From Streptomyces sp. NBC_00539 (lineage in GTDB: Bacteria > Actinomycetota > Actinomycetes > Streptomycetales > Streptomycetaceae): a DNA stretch of 64,000 bases. Where the stretch lies: positions 3,044,501 through 3,108,500 of the forward strand of contig NZ_CP107811.1 in assembly GCF_036346105.1 (NCBI RefSeq), written 5' to 3'. Of the stretch, positions 20,460 to 30,230 are shown piece after piece. A model generated the notes under the pieces. The model worked only from the letters and a program-made list of their open reading frames with translations, searched no databases and had not been told where the DNA came from. Numbering within the stretch: position 1 is the first letter of the stretch; every line of letters starts with the position of its first letter. The translations under genes were made by a program, and so were the position numbers.

Positions 20460-20753
20460 GTGTGGAGCAAGAACGCCTCCGAAGACGCCGGTTCCGACGC
20501 GCACACAGCGGACTCCGCGAACGCCACCGGTAACCCCACCAGTGACCCCACCGCCGTGCCGGCCGCCGTCGGCCTCTTCCTGCTCGCCGTCGGCGGCTGG
20601 CTCCTCAACACCGCCCGCCCCTGGCACAAACCGGGACATCCCCTCACCCTGGGCCTCGGTTGGGCAGCCAGCCTGACGATGCTCCTGTACGGCCTGCTCC
20701 TGCTGGTCCGCTCCGTACGCACCGTCCACGGCCACGGCGCCGAAGACGCGTAG
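20460..20753 (+). CDS. small membrane protein, last gene of the exporter operon
   Basis: The product is 97 aa, starting at GTG with a strong GAGGAG nine bases upstream. After a polar, Asp/Ser/Thr-rich N-terminus of 35 residues come two hydrophobic segments (AVGLFLLAVGGWLLN and LGWAASLTMLLYGLLLLV) and a short basic tail. No family recognised. It lies 50 bp after the permease in the same direction, so it is probably co-transcribed and may be an accessory subunit. Confidence 0.7.
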   Translation: MWSKNASEDAGSDAHTADSANATGNPTSDPTAVPAAVGLFLLAVGGWLLNTARPWHKPGHPLTLGLGWAASLTMLLYGLLLLVRSVRTVHGHGAEDA

Positions 20754-20908
20754 GCCCGAGCCCGCCCGAGCCGACCCGCGCGCCCCGACCCGCGCACCCC
20801 GACCCGCGGGCGCCGGGGCCGCCCCGGTCAGACCTTCGGGGCCGCCTTGGTTCCGCCGAGCCAACCATCGGACGGGAAATTTCCTACCGCCGGTGGTGCG
20901 TTTTGGGT

Positions 20909-21262
20909 ATGAGCCGTGCGCGCATCGAGGTCGCCCAGCAGCGGCCAACGCGTGGCGCTGTCCGCACTGACACCTCTGGAGGTGCGCCGAACAGGGGAAG
21001 CCGCCAAGCGACTCCGGTTCCTGCGTCCCGGTTCGACGTGAAGCCGGTCAACGACGCGGTGGCGGACGCCGCAGCGAAGCTGCTGGACACCTCGGGCCTT
21101 GACGGACACGAATGCCTCGTGGACGCCCTCGTGGTCGCCACGGCCGCACTCTGCACTCCCCCGGTACTGCTCGCCACTTCTGACAAGTCGCACATCCCAG
21201 CGCTGTGCAAGGCCGCCGAGGAGCTTCCCGGCTCGCCGAAGGTGAAGATCGTCAACCTGTGA
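20909..21262 (+). pseudogene. remnant of a PIN-domain protein (C-terminal half)
   Basis: The frame encodes 117 aa from an ATG with no good ribosome site. The last 75 residues resemble the C-terminal half of VapC-like PIN domains: VKPVNDAVADAAAKLLDTSG, then DALVVATA carrying one acidic residue, then LLATSD carrying another, and a final VKIVNL strand. The N-terminal half that should supply the first catalytic Asp and Glu is missing and replaced by Arg/Thr/Ser-rich sequence. No antitoxin-like gene lies next to it. I read it as a decayed or recombined PIN gene; a small functional protein of new architecture is possible. Confidence 0.5.
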
Positions 21263-21278
21263 CGGCCGAACACCACGA

Positions 21279-21313
21279 GCCGGGCCGCTCGACCGTTCAA
21301 GGAGCGGCCCGGC
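21279..21313. terminator. bidirectional hairpin terminator
   Basis: A perfect 12-bp stem, GCCGGGCCGCTC with GAGCGGCCCGGC, and an 11-nt loop lie between the PIN remnant (plus) and the convergent reductase gene (minus, stop at 21323). Confidence 0.8.
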
Positions 21314-21322
21314 ATTGAACCA

Positions 21323-22618
21323 TCAGGCTCGGGGTGCCACCTTGGAGAGACCGTTGATGATGCGGTCCATCGCGTCGCCGCCCGTCGGGTCGGTGAGGTT
21401 GGCCAGCATCTTGAGGGTGAACCGCATCAGGACCGGGTGGCTCAGGCCGCGCTGGGTGGCGACCTTCATCACCTTCGGGTTGCCGATCAGCTTCACGAAC
21501 GCGCGGCCCAGCGTGTAGTAGCCGCCGTACGTCTCCTTGAGCACCTTCGGGTAGCCGTGCAGGGCGAGTTCGCGCTGCGCGGGGGTGGCGCGGGCGTGGG
21601 CCTGGACGATGACGTCCGCCGCGATCTGCCCCGACTCCATCGCATAGGCGATGCCCTCGCCGTTGAACGGGTTGACGAGCCCGCCGGCGTCACCGACCAG
21701 CAGCAGGCCCTTGGTGTAGTGCGGCTGCCGGTTGAAGGCCATCGGCAGGGCCGCGCCGCGGATCGGCTGCGTCATGTTCTCGGGGGTGTAGCCCCAGTCC
21801 TCGGGCATGGACGCGCACCAGGCCTTGAGGACCTCGCGCCAGTCCAGCTCCTTGAACGCGGAGGAGGAGTTGAGGATGCCGAGGCCGACGTTCGACGTAC
21901 CGTCGCCCATGCCGAAGATCCAGCCGTAGCCGGGCAGCAGCCGGTCCTGCGGGCCGCGCCGGTCCCACAGCTCCAGCCAGGACTCCAGGTAGTCGTCGTC
22001 GTGCCGCGGCGAGGTGAAGTACGTACGCACCGCCACGCCCATCGGGCGGTCCTCGCGCCGGTGCAGGCCCATCGCCAGGGAGAGGCGGGAGCTGTTGCCG
22101 TCGGCGGCGACGACCAGCGGCGCCTTGAAGGTGACCGGGGTCTTCTCCTCGCCCAGCTTCGCCTGCACGCCCGTGATGTGTCCCGTGCGGGGGTCCCGGA
22201 CGGGCTCGCCGACGTTGCAGCGCTCGTACAGCCGCGCCCCGGCCTTCTGCGCCTGACGGGCCAGGGTCTCGTCGAAGTCGTCGCGCTTGCGGACGAGTCC
22301 GTAGTCCGGGTAGGAGGCGAGTTCCGGCCAGTCCAGCTGGAGCCGCTGCCCGCCGCCGATGATCCGCAGGCCCTTGTTGCGCAGCCAGCCGGCCTCTTCG
22401 GAGATGTCGATGCCCATGGAGACCAGCTGCTTGGTGGCGCGCGGGGTCAGCCCGTCGCCGCACACCTTCTCGCGCGGGAAGGCCGTCTTCTCCAGCAGCA
22501 GGACGTCCAGTCCCGCCTTGGCGAGGTAGTAGGCGGTGGTGGAGCCGGCGGGTCCGGCCCCGACGACGATCACATCAGCGGAGTGTTCGGAGAGGGGCTC
22601 GGTCACTGCCTCGGTCAC
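21323..22618 (-). CDS. geranylgeranyl reductase family FAD-dependent oxidoreductase
   Basis: The product is 431 aa. The N-terminal FAD-binding motif is VIVVGAGPAGSTTAYYL, followed by EKTAFPREKVCGDGLTPRA, which is characteristic of geranylgeranyl reductases, and later LLVGDAGGLVNPFNGEGI, the second FAD contact. Enzymes of this family reduce double bonds of isoprenoid chains. Close to menG and the futalosine genes, a role in partial saturation of the menaquinone side chain (as MenJ in mycobacteria) is likely but inferred. The start is GTG with GGGAGA eight bases upstream; a second GTG four codons in is an alternative. Confidence 0.9.
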   Translation of the reverse strand: MTEAVTEPLSEHSADVIVVGAGPAGSTTAYYLAKAGLDVLLLEKTAFPREKVCGDGLTPRATKQLVSMGIDISEEAGWLRNKGLRIIGGGQRLQLDWPELASYPDYGLVRKRDDFDETLARQAQKAGARLYERCNVGEPVRDPRTGHITGVQAKLGEEKTPVTFKAPLVVAADGNSSRLSLAMGLHRREDRPMGVAVRTYFTSPRHDDDYLESWLELWDRRGPQDRLLPGYGWIFGMGDGTSNVGLGILNSSSAFKELDWREVLKAWCASMPEDWGYTPENMTQPIRGAALPMAFNRQPHYTKGLLLVGDAGGLVNPFNGEGIAYAMESGQIAADVIVQAHARATPAQRELALHGYPKVLKETYGGYYTLGRAFVKLIGNPKVMKVATQRGLSHPVLMRFTLKMLANLTDPTGGDAMDRIINGLSKVAPRA

Positions 22619-22716
22619 TGCGGGCTCTCCCGAAGGCTCGATAAAGGGTGCCCAACGGCACGGGACATGTCGCAGTCTATGCAGCGGAAGAGATCGCGAT
22701 CCGAAGGGCTGCCCCT

Positions 22717-23238
22717 GTGACCACCTCGCCGACCCGGCCGCCGCTCCCGGCCGTACAGCTCCGCGTGCCCACCGACGAGGACGCGCACGCCTGGCACACC
22801 GTCTTCGACGACACCGACGTCATGGAGTTCCTGGGCGGCCCCGCCGAACTGTCGCTGTACGAGGAGTTCACCGCGCGGCAGCGCATGCACGACGCCCGGC
22901 TCGGCTACTGCCTGTGGACCCTGCTGGACGCGCAGGGGGCGGTGATCGGTTTCACCGGCGCCCAGCCCTGGCCCCGGGAGGACTGGGGGCCCGTCGGGGA
23001 GGTCGAGATCGGTTGGCGGCTGGGGCGCTCCGCCTGGGGGAAGGGGTACGCGTACGCCGCCGCGCTGGCCACCCTCGACCGGCTCCGGGAGGCGGGGGTC
23101 CCGCACGTGGTCGCGATGATCCACGCCCACAACACCCGCTCGGTGGCCGTGGCGGAACGGCTCGGCATGGACCTGGCCGAGGAGTTCACCACCCCGGGCG
23201 GCAACCCGTGCCGCCGCTACGCGCTGACGCTCGCCTGA
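22717..23238 (+). CDS. GNAT family N-acetyltransferase
   Basis: The product is 173 aa from a GTG preceded by GAAGGG. The order of elements is that of RimJ/RimL-like GNAT enzymes that acetylate amino groups using acetyl-CoA. An N-terminal LRVPTDEDAHAW is followed by the acceptor-side strand VEIGWRLGRSAWGKGYAYAAA, where R/QxxGxG/A-type residues bind the CoA pyrophosphate. HAHNTRSVAVAERLGM completes it. The substrate is unknown. It is divergent from the reductase gene with only 98 bp between starts. A longer in-frame start at 22648 exists but lacks a ribosome site. Confidence 0.85.
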   Translation: MTTSPTRPPLPAVQLRVPTDEDAHAWHTVFDDTDVMEFLGGPAELSLYEEFTARQRMHDARLGYCLWTLLDAQGAVIGFTGAQPWPREDWGPVGEVEIGWRLGRSAWGKGYAYAAALATLDRLREAGVPHVVAMIHAHNTRSVAVAERLGMDLAEEFTTPGGNPCRRYALTLA

Positions 23239-23264
23239 GCCGTCGGGCGCCGCGGCGTGAACCG

Positions 23265-23310
23265 GCCCCGGACCCGGACGCCCGACGGCTCGCCGGGCGG
23301 GGTCCGGGGC
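23265..23310. terminator. bidirectional hairpin terminator
   Basis: GCCCCGGACCC pairs with GGGTCCGGGGC (11 bp), and inside it CGCCCG pairs with CGGGCG. It lies between the convergent GNAT and glutaminase genes. Confidence 0.7.
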
Positions 23311-23362
23311 AGCGGCCCGAAGCCCGGGAGGCGCCCCGGCGCCGACCGGTGCGAGGGGCGCG

Positions 23363-24322
23363 TCAGAAAACGGACATGCCGGTCAGGGTCGTGAAGCGGT
23401 CCAGCGCCGCCACGCCCGCCACCGAGTTGCCGTGCGCGTCCAGCCCCGGGCTCCACACCGCCAGCGCACACCGGCCCGGCACGACGGCGACGATGCCGCC
23501 GCCGACACCGCTCTTGCCGGGCAGGCCGACGCGGTAGGCGAACTCGCCCGCCGCGTCGTACGTCCCGCAGGTCAGCATCACCGCGTTGATCTGCTTCGCC
23601 CCGCTGCGCGTCAGCAGCCGCGTACCGTCCGCGCGCAGCCCGTGCCGGGCCAGGACCCTGGCGGCGCGCGCCAGGTCGGCGCAGCTCATCTCGATGGAGC
23701 ACTGCCAGAAGTAGTGGTCCAGCAGGGCCGGTACGGGGTTGTCGATGTTCCCGTAAGAGGCCATGAAGTGGGCCAGCGCCGCGTTGCGGTCGCCGTGCTC
23801 GTGCTCGGAGGCCGCCACCTCGGCGTCGAAGGCGACGTCCGGGTTGCCGCTCTCCTCCCGCAGGAACTTGAGCAGTTCGCTGCTCGCGTCGCCCGTCAGC
23901 GTCTGGAGCCGGTCGGTGACGACGAGCGCGCCCGCGTTGATGAACGGGTTGCGCGGGATGCCGTTCTCGTACTCCAGCTGCACGAGCGAGTTGAACGGGT
24001 TGCCGGACGGCTCCCGCCCCACCCGCTCCCACAGGCTGTCGCCGCCCTCGGCCGCCAGCGCCAGGGCGAGCGTGAACACCTTGGTGATCGACTGGACGGA
24101 GAAGGGGACCTGCCAGTCCCCGACCCCGAACACCTTGCCGCCCATCGTGACGAGCGCCATCCCGAACTGCGCCGGATCCACCGAGGCGAGCGCCGGGATG
24201 TACTCGGCGGGCGTGCCGGTCCCGACCAGCGGGGCGACGTCCCGCGCGATCTGGTCCAGCACCGCCTGGTAATCGAAGGGGGCGGTGTCGTAACGGGAGG
24301 TCTGCGAAGGCGCGGCGTCCAC
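23363..24322 (-). CDS. glsA: glutaminase
   Basis: The product is 319 aa, the usual length of serine-dependent beta-lactamase-fold glutaminases, which hydrolyse glutamine to glutamate and ammonia in the cytoplasm. Visible motifs are the nucleophile region PFSVQSITKVF (Ser-x-x-Lys), NPFINAGALVV, YGNIDNPVPALLDHYFWQCS and the C-terminal PGKSGVGGGIVAVVP. The start is taken as GTG at 24322 (VDAAPSQTS), about 15 residues before the conserved FDYQAVLDQIARDV; the frame is open further upstream into menG but without a better start. It follows menG by 23 bp and may be co-transcribed. Confidence 0.92.
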   Translation of the reverse strand: MDAAPSQTSRYDTAPFDYQAVLDQIARDVAPLVGTGTPAEYIPALASVDPAQFGMALVTMGGKVFGVGDWQVPFSVQSITKVFTLALALAAEGGDSLWERVGREPSGNPFNSLVQLEYENGIPRNPFINAGALVVTDRLQTLTGDASSELLKFLREESGNPDVAFDAEVAASEHEHGDRNAALAHFMASYGNIDNPVPALLDHYFWQCSIEMSCADLARAARVLARHGLRADGTRLLTRSGAKQINAVMLTCGTYDAAGEFAYRVGLPGKSGVGGGIVAVVPGRCALAVWSPGLDAHGNSVAGVAALDRFTTLTGMSVF

Positions 24323-24345
24323 GGGCTCGTCCGCTCCGTACGCCG

Positions 24346-25038
24346 TTACGCCTTGACCCCGCGGTGCAGCGCGACGATGCCACCGCTGAGGTTGCGCCAG
24401 GCGGCCTTCGACCAGCCGGCCTTCTGCAGCAGCGCCGCGAGCGCGGGCTGGTCCGGCCACTCCCGGATCGACTCGGCGAGGTACACGTACGCGTCGGGGT
24501 TGGACGACACCGCGCGGGCCACCGGGGGCAGGGCGCGCATCAGGTACTCGGTGTAGAGCGTGCGCAGCGGCGCCCACGTCGGCTGGGAGAACTCGCAGAT
24601 GACCACCTGGCCCCCCGGCTTCGTCACCCGGTACAGCTCGTGCAGCGCCGCGTCCGTGTCCTGGACGTTGCGCAGGCCGAAGGAGATCGTCACGGTGTCG
24701 AAGACGTCGTCCTTGAACGGCAGCCTCGTCGCGTCACCGGCGGTCAGCGGAAGCCAGGCGTGGCGCTTCTTGCCCTCCCGCAGCATCCCGAGGGAGAAGT
24801 CGCAGGGGACGACGTACGCGCCGGTCGCGGCGAAGGGCAGCGAGGACGTCGCCGTGCCGGCGGCCAGGTCCAGGACCTTGTGCCCGGGGCGCGCGCCGAC
24901 CGCCTTGGCGACCTCCTTGCGCCACAGCCGGGCCTGGCCGAGGGAGAGGACGTCGTTGGTGAGGTCGTAGTTCGCCGCGACACCGTCGAACATGGAGGCG
25001 ACTTCGTGCGGCTGCTTGTCCAGGGAAGCGCGGGTCAC
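24346..25038 (-). CDS. menG: demethylmenaquinone methyltransferase
   Basis: The product is 230 aa, a SAM-dependent UbiE/MenG-type methyltransferase catalysing the last step of menaquinone synthesis. Motifs: [19 protein letters not shown] near the start (ubiE signature 1), the SAM site [12 protein letters not shown], and [10 protein letters not shown]-type sequence ([12 protein letters not shown], ubiE signature 2). The start is GTG with GAGGGG some ten bases upstream. The location among mqnC and mqnA, with no menA-F genes here, fits the futalosine route of Streptomyces. The C-terminus matches family length. Confidence 0.93.
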   Translation of the reverse strand: MTRASLDKQPHEVASMFDGVAANYDLTNDVLSLGQARLWRKEVAKAVGARPGHKVLDLAAGTATSSLPFAATGAYVVPCDFSLGMLREGKKRHAWLPLTAGDATRLPFKDDVFDTVTISFGLRNVQDTDAALHELYRVTKPGGQVVICEFSQPTWAPLRTLYTEYLMRALPPVARAVSSNPDAYVYLAESIREWPDQPALAALLQKAGWSKAAWRNLSGGIVALHRGVKA

Positions 25039-25124
25039 TGGCGTAGGCCCCTCGGTGCGGTGTGGCTCGGGTCGGTCGATACCGGGCCATTCTCGCAGGC
25101 GGCCCGACCGCCGCCACGAGCGGC

Positions 25125-25763
25125 TCAGCGCCGGCGGTGCAGCAGCCGGCCGCCGATGACGGTGGCCACACAGCTCGTCGCGCCCTGCTCCAGCAGGTCC
25201 CGGGCGTCCGCCGCCGCGAACACCGCGAAACGGGCGGGGGCGCCGGCCTCCAGAACCCCGTGGAACGCCTCCTCGGCCGCGGTCAGCCCGGCCAGCGGGT
25301 CCAGGGACGGCGGAGCCCCGTAGGGGAGCGGCGCGAGGAGCGTCAGCCCCGACCGCACCACCGCCGTCCGCACCGCCGGCACCGTCAGCCGCCCGGCCAC
25401 CGCCACCACCCCGCGCGAGAGCAGCTTCTGCGTGGCCCGGCGGGCGCTGTGGCCCCAGCGGGACTCGGTCGGCTCCGGGGCGGTGGGCGCGGTGGCCGCG
25501 TACGGGCCGTCCCCGTCGTCGGCGCCCTCGGCGTCCTCGGGGTAGTACGTCCGCTCCAGCAGCTCGTCCGCCCCGCGCACCAGCAGACCCGGGGTCAGTA
25601 CCCCGGGCCAGCGCCGCACTCGCGCGTGCGCGAAGGCCGCGCCGAGCTCCTCGTACGGTCCCACCCGGGCGATCCGGTCGCCCTCGACGAGGACCGCCCC
25701 ACCGGGCAGCGCGGCGCGGCCCGGCCCGGGGACGAGGAGTTCGGCGGCGTGGAGCGTCAGCAC
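25125..25763 (-). CDS. imidazolonepropionase-like protein (degenerate amidohydrolase)
   Basis: The product is 212 aa. It resembles the N-terminal beta-sandwich and early barrel of amidohydrolases ([46 protein letters not shown]), and its end resembles the final strand ([13 protein letters not shown]). The HxH metal ligands expected right after the LTPGLL strand are absent, and the barrel is mostly missing, so hydrolase activity is unlikely. It is transcribed with mqnC (48 bp upstream) and menG. Its persistence next to mqnC suggests some role in the pathway, but this is speculation. Confidence 0.7.
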   Translation of the reverse strand: MLTLHAAELLVPGPGRAALPGGAVLVEGDRIARVGPYEELGAAFAHARVRRWPGVLTPGLLVRGADELLERTYYPEDAEGADDGDGPYAATAPTAPEPTESRWGHSARRATQKLLSRGVVAVAGRLTVPAVRTAVVRSGLTLLAPLPYGAPPSLDPLAGLTAAEEAFHGVLEAGAPARFAVFAAADARDLLEQGATSCVATVIGGRLLHRRR

Positions 25764-25777
25764 GGGCGTGTCAGTCA

Positions 25778-25809
25778 GTCTGTCCGGGTGTCGGTCTGTC
25801 CGGGCGTCG
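25778..25809. repeat. short tandem repeat, 2 x 16 bp
   Basis: GTCTGTCCGGGTGTCG is followed directly by GTCTGTCCGGGCGTCG, between the mqnC stop and the start of the amidohydrolase-like gene. One base differs. No function is apparent. Confidence 0.6.
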
Positions 25810-25810
25810 G

Positions 25811-27010
25811 TCAGTTCGAGGAGATGAGCTTCAGCTCGGGGTGCGCGGTGCCGCCCTCGATGGCGGTGGAGGAGATGTGCGAGACCACGCGGTCGTCGAC
25901 CGGGTCGTTCGCCGGGTCCTCGTGCACGAGGAGGTGCTCGTACGTCGTCGCGCGCTGCGCCGGGACCCGGTCCGCCTTGCGGATCAGGTCGATGATCTCC
26001 TGGCGGTTCGAGCGGTGCTTGGCACCGGCCGAGGACACGACGTTCTCCTCCAGCATGATCGAGCCGAGGTCGTCCGCACCGTAGTGCAGGGACAGCTGGC
26101 CCGCCTCCTTGCCGACGGTCAGCCAGGAGCCCTGGATGTGCGCGATGTTGTCGAGGAACAGACGGGCGATCGCGATCATCCGCAGGTACTCGAAGACCGT
26201 CGCCTGCGTGCGGCCCTTGAGGTGGTTGTTCTCGGGCTGGTACGTGTACGGGATGAACGCGCGGAAGCCGCCCGTCCGGTCCTGCGTGTCACGGATCATC
26301 GCGATGTGCTCGATGCGCTCGGCGTTCGTCTCGCCGGTGCCCATCAGCATGGTGGAGGTGGACTCCACACCCAGCTTGTGGGCGATCTCCATGATCTCCA
26401 GCCAGCGCTCGCCGGACTCCTTGAGCGGGGCGATCGCCTTGCGCGGCCGCTCCGGCAGCAGCTCGGCGCCGGCGCCGGCGAAGGAGTCGAGACCGGCGGC
26501 GTGGATGCGGCGGATGGCCTCTTCGGCGCTCACGCCGGAGATCCGCGCCATGTGGTCGACCTCGGACGCGCCGAGGGAGTGGATGACCAGCTGCGGGAAC
26601 GCCTTCTTGATGGCGGAGAAGTGGTGCTCGTAGTACTCGACGCCGTAGTCCGGGTGGTGGCCGCCCTGGAACATGATCTGGGTGCCGCCCAGCTCCACGG
26701 TCTCCGCGCAGCGGCGCAGGATGTCGTCGAGGTCCCGGGACCAGCCCTTCTTCGTGTCCTTGGGCGCGGCGTAGAAGGCGCAGAACTTGCAGGCCGTCAC
26801 GCACACGTTGGTGTAGTTGATGTTGCGCTCGATGATGTACGTCGCGATGTGCTCGGTACCCGCGTAGCGCCGCCGGCGGGCCGCGTCGGCGGCCTGGCCG
26901 AGCGCGTGCAGCGGGGCGTGCCGGTAGAGGTCGAGCGCCTCTTCCTTGGTGATCCGGCCCCCTGCGGCGGCACGGTCGAGGACAGACTGGAGAGCGGCCT
27001 GGTCGGTCAC
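25811..27010 (-). CDS. mqnC: cyclic dehypoxanthinyl futalosine synthase
   Basis: The product is 399 aa, a radical SAM enzyme that cyclises dehypoxanthine futalosine in the futalosine menaquinone pathway. The [4Fe-4S] motif is Cys70-x3-Cys74-x2-Cys77 (CVTACKFC), preceded by ERNINYTN, a sequence shared with MqnE and CofH. Further family stretches are QGGHHPDYGVEYYE and GAGAELLPERPR. The start is GTG. Upstream lies the convergent-free end of a kinase gene on the same strand, 154 bp away, so mqnC probably has its own promoter and leads the unit mqnC, amidohydrolase-like, menG, glsA. Confidence 0.95.
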   Translation of the reverse strand: MTDQAALQSVLDRAAAGGRITKEEALDLYRHAPLHALGQAADAARRRRYAGTEHIATYIIERNINYTNVCVTACKFCAFYAAPKDTKKGWSRDLDDILRRCAETVELGGTQIMFQGGHHPDYGVEYYEHHFSAIKKAFPQLVIHSLGASEVDHMARISGVSAEEAIRRIHAAGLDSFAGAGAELLPERPRKAIAPLKESGERWLEIMEIAHKLGVESTSTMLMGTGETNAERIEHIAMIRDTQDRTGGFRAFIPYTYQPENNHLKGRTQATVFEYLRMIAIARLFLDNIAHIQGSWLTVGKEAGQLSLHYGADDLGSIMLEENVVSSAGAKHRSNRQEIIDLIRKADRVPAQRATTYEHLLVHEDPANDPVDDRVVSHISSTAIEGGTAHPELKLISSN

Positions 27011-27164
27011 CGGTGCTTCACCTTTCGGCGGTGTGTCAAGGTCCGGACCGATCCAGCCTACGCCAGGAGGCTCGGACGGCCGTTCCAGGGTCCGCAGCGC
27101 CCGCGCTCCGGTTCGGGGTTCACGGCCGCGCGCTCACCGGCCGCGCGCTCGCCGTCCGCCGCGC

Positions 27165-28784
27165 TCACGGGCTGCGGGTGAGGTCGCCCTCGGGGTTTCC
27201 GGCCGCCCGGTCGCCGGACTTGTAGTGGAGGGTTCCGTTCGGGTTGAGCGTGAAGCGTTCGTCGGCCGAGCCGTCGGAGCAGATGCCGGGGGCCGGGTTG
27301 GGGCCGCCGGCCGTGTCGAGGACGAGGGAGCGGTCGGTGGCGGAGGCGAGCTTCCAGTCTCCGCTGCAGTCGGTGTCGAAGAGCGGGATGATCGACTTGT
27401 CCCGCGCCACCACCTCGCCGGTCCTGCCGCCCTTGATGGTGATCTCGAACTGCCCGGGCGCCCCGAGGTTGCTGGTGGTCGTCCCCTTCCACGTCCCCAT
27501 CAGCGCCTTCGGCACGGTGTCCCTGGTGCCCCCGGGGGTGGCCGAAGGGGTGGGGGCGGGACTGCCGGTGGAGGGGCCGGCCGAGGCCGACGGCCGGCTG
27601 CCGACCGGCGGCCGCTGCCCCTCCTCGCGCTGCCCGGGCAGCAGGTCCAGCCCGTAGAGGCCGCCCGACAGCGCCGCCAGCACGGCGACCACCGTGACGA
27701 CCACCGTGCAGCTGACGCGGCGCCGGCTGCGGCGGCCGCTTCCGGGTTCCTCCGGGGTTCGCGGCGCGCCCGCGCCGCCCGTCCGGGTGTCGGCGTGGCT
27801 CAGCGAGGAGTCCGGGGACCCGGGGGAACCCGGTGAACCGCCGCTGTCGGGCGGCCCGTAGGGGCCGTACGGAGCCGGGCCCCCGCTCACCCCGGAGTCG
27901 AGGTGCAGCAGCGCCACCGCCGCGCGGCTCGCCTCCTCCACCAGGGGCGCGGGCAGCCACCCCGGCGTGCGCAGGGCGCCGTCGAGCGCCGCCGCGATCG
28001 CCGCCGGAGCCGGGCGGTCGGCGGGCGCCTTGGCCAGGCAGGCTCCGATGAGTTCGCGCAACTCCCCGGGCGGTACCCCGTCGAGCTCCGGCGGCTCGTG
28101 CACCACCTTGTAGAGCAGCGCGGCCGAGTGGTCCCCGGTGAAGGGCGGCCGACCGCCCGCCGCGAAGGCGAGGACCGCCCCGAGCGAGAACACGTCCGCC
28201 GCGCCCGTGACGCCGCCCCCGATGATCTGCTCCGGTGCCATGTAGCCCGGCGAACCGACGGAGACCCCGGTGGAGGTGAGGGAGGCGGTGCCCGCGGTCG
28301 CCCGGGCGATCCCGAAGTCGATCAGCCGGGGCCCGGGGCCCTCCAGCGTCAGCATCACGTTCGACGGCTTGACGTCCCGGTGTACGAGGCCCAGCGCGTG
28401 CACCGCCACCAGGGCGCGGGCCAGCCCCTCGCCGACGGCCCGTACCGAGGCTTCGGGCAGCGCGCCGTAAGCGGCGACCGCCCGGTCCAGGGAGGGGCCG
28501 GCCACGTACCCGGCCGCCACCCACGGCACCGCCGCCTCCGGGTCGGCGTCCAGCACGGGCGCGGTCCACTGCCCGCCGACCCGCCGGGCGGCCGTGATCT
28601 CCCGGCGGAACCTGGCGCGGAACTCCGGGTCGGCGGCGAACTGCGGGTGCACGATCTTGACGGCGACGGTCCGGCCCCCCGCGTTCCGCCCGAGGTACAC
28701 CCGCCCCATGCCGCCCGCGCCGAGCCGGCCGAGCAGCCGGTACCCGCCGATGGTCCGCGGGTCGTCGGCTTCGAGCGGCTGCAT
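27165..28784 (-). CDS. Ser/Thr protein kinase with extracytoplasmic C-terminal domain
   Basis: The product is 539 aa. The kinase domain spans about residues 14-275: G-loop LGAGGMGRVYLG (21-32), Lys43, catalytic HRDVKPSN with Asp137, DFG Asp156 and MAPEQ. A Pro/Ser/Gly-rich linker is followed by one membrane helix (about 355-380) and a second Ser/Pro/Thr linker. The external domain of about 110 residues has two Cys (CSG, CSDG) and beta-rich sequence (LMGTWKGTTTSN, FEITIKGG, LHYKSGD), suggesting a lipocalin-like sensor. The start is the ATG with GGGAGGGA six bases upstream; an in-frame start 39 codons earlier is not supported. The ligand is unknown. Confidence 0.92.
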   Translation of the reverse strand: MQPLEADDPRTIGGYRLLGRLGAGGMGRVYLGRNAGGRTVAVKIVHPQFAADPEFRARFRREITAARRVGGQWTAPVLDADPEAAVPWVAAGYVAGPSLDRAVAAYGALPEASVRAVGEGLARALVAVHALGLVHRDVKPSNVMLTLEGPGPRLIDFGIARATAGTASLTSTGVSVGSPGYMAPEQIIGGGVTGAADVFSLGAVLAFAAGGRPPFTGDHSAALLYKVVHEPPELDGVPPGELRELIGACLAKAPADRPAPAAIAAALDGALRTPGWLPAPLVEEASRAAVALLHLDSGVSGGPAPYGPYGPPDSGGSPGSPGSPDSSLSHADTRTGGAGAPRTPEEPGSGRRSRRRVSCTVVVTVVAVLAALSGGLYGLDLLPGQREEGQRPPVGSRPSASAGPSTGSPAPTPSATPGGTRDTVPKALMGTWKGTTTSNLGAPGQFEITIKGGRTGEVVARDKSIIPLFDTDCSGDWKLASATDRSLVLDTAGGPNPAPGICSDGSADERFTLNPNGTLHYKSGDRAAGNPEGDLTRSP

Positions 28785-29129
28785 CGCGTCCCTCCCCCGT
28801 CCGGCCACGTGATCCCCTGTGGCGTGGCCAAGGAGCACCTTAGGGCGGGGCGGGCGGGCGCGGCGACGGTATCCGCCATCCGGTGTCCCGCGGGAGGGCA
28901 ACGGCGTGGGGCGTCACGGCCGCTGCCGGTCGGGACGGGGGTGACGGCACCGCCCCTCCCCGCAGCCCCCGCGAGCCGGCGCCGATTCCGTGCGCGCCCT
29001 TGGCGGGAGCACCGGAAAGCGAAAGGGGAACGAATTCCCGGGAAACGGGCCATTCCCCGTTCCGCGATACGGAAAGGGATCGCTCACGTGTTCCCCTTCC
29101 CCCCGTTCGGGCCGCTGATATAAGTCCCG
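28785..29129. other. intergenic region, no gene seen
   Basis: The 345 bp between the kinase start and the mqnA stop hold the kinase promoter region. A stretch at 29010-29115 is rich in GGGGAA/TTCCCC elements (partly inverted repeats) and could fold into the mqnA terminator. I could not define a clean stem and see no gene. Confidence 0.4.
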
Positions 29130-30002
<873 letters not shown>

Positions 30003-30230
30003 CTAGCCCCCGGAGTCCCGTCAGCCTTCGGCCGGGTCTCAAACGTCCGAGTGACGTGATCTTTCCCTCTGGTCTCGGCCGCAGGGTGCGTGCTAGGCTC
30101 GACGCAAGTTGCAGTTTGGTTTCCCTTGCAGTACGAGGCCTGCGGAGAATGTGACCCGCAGGCTTTTGTAGTTTTCAGACTTCTTAGCAGGTTCTGGAGC
30201 AGGGCGACCCTTTGGCCCATAGGAGGGCTC

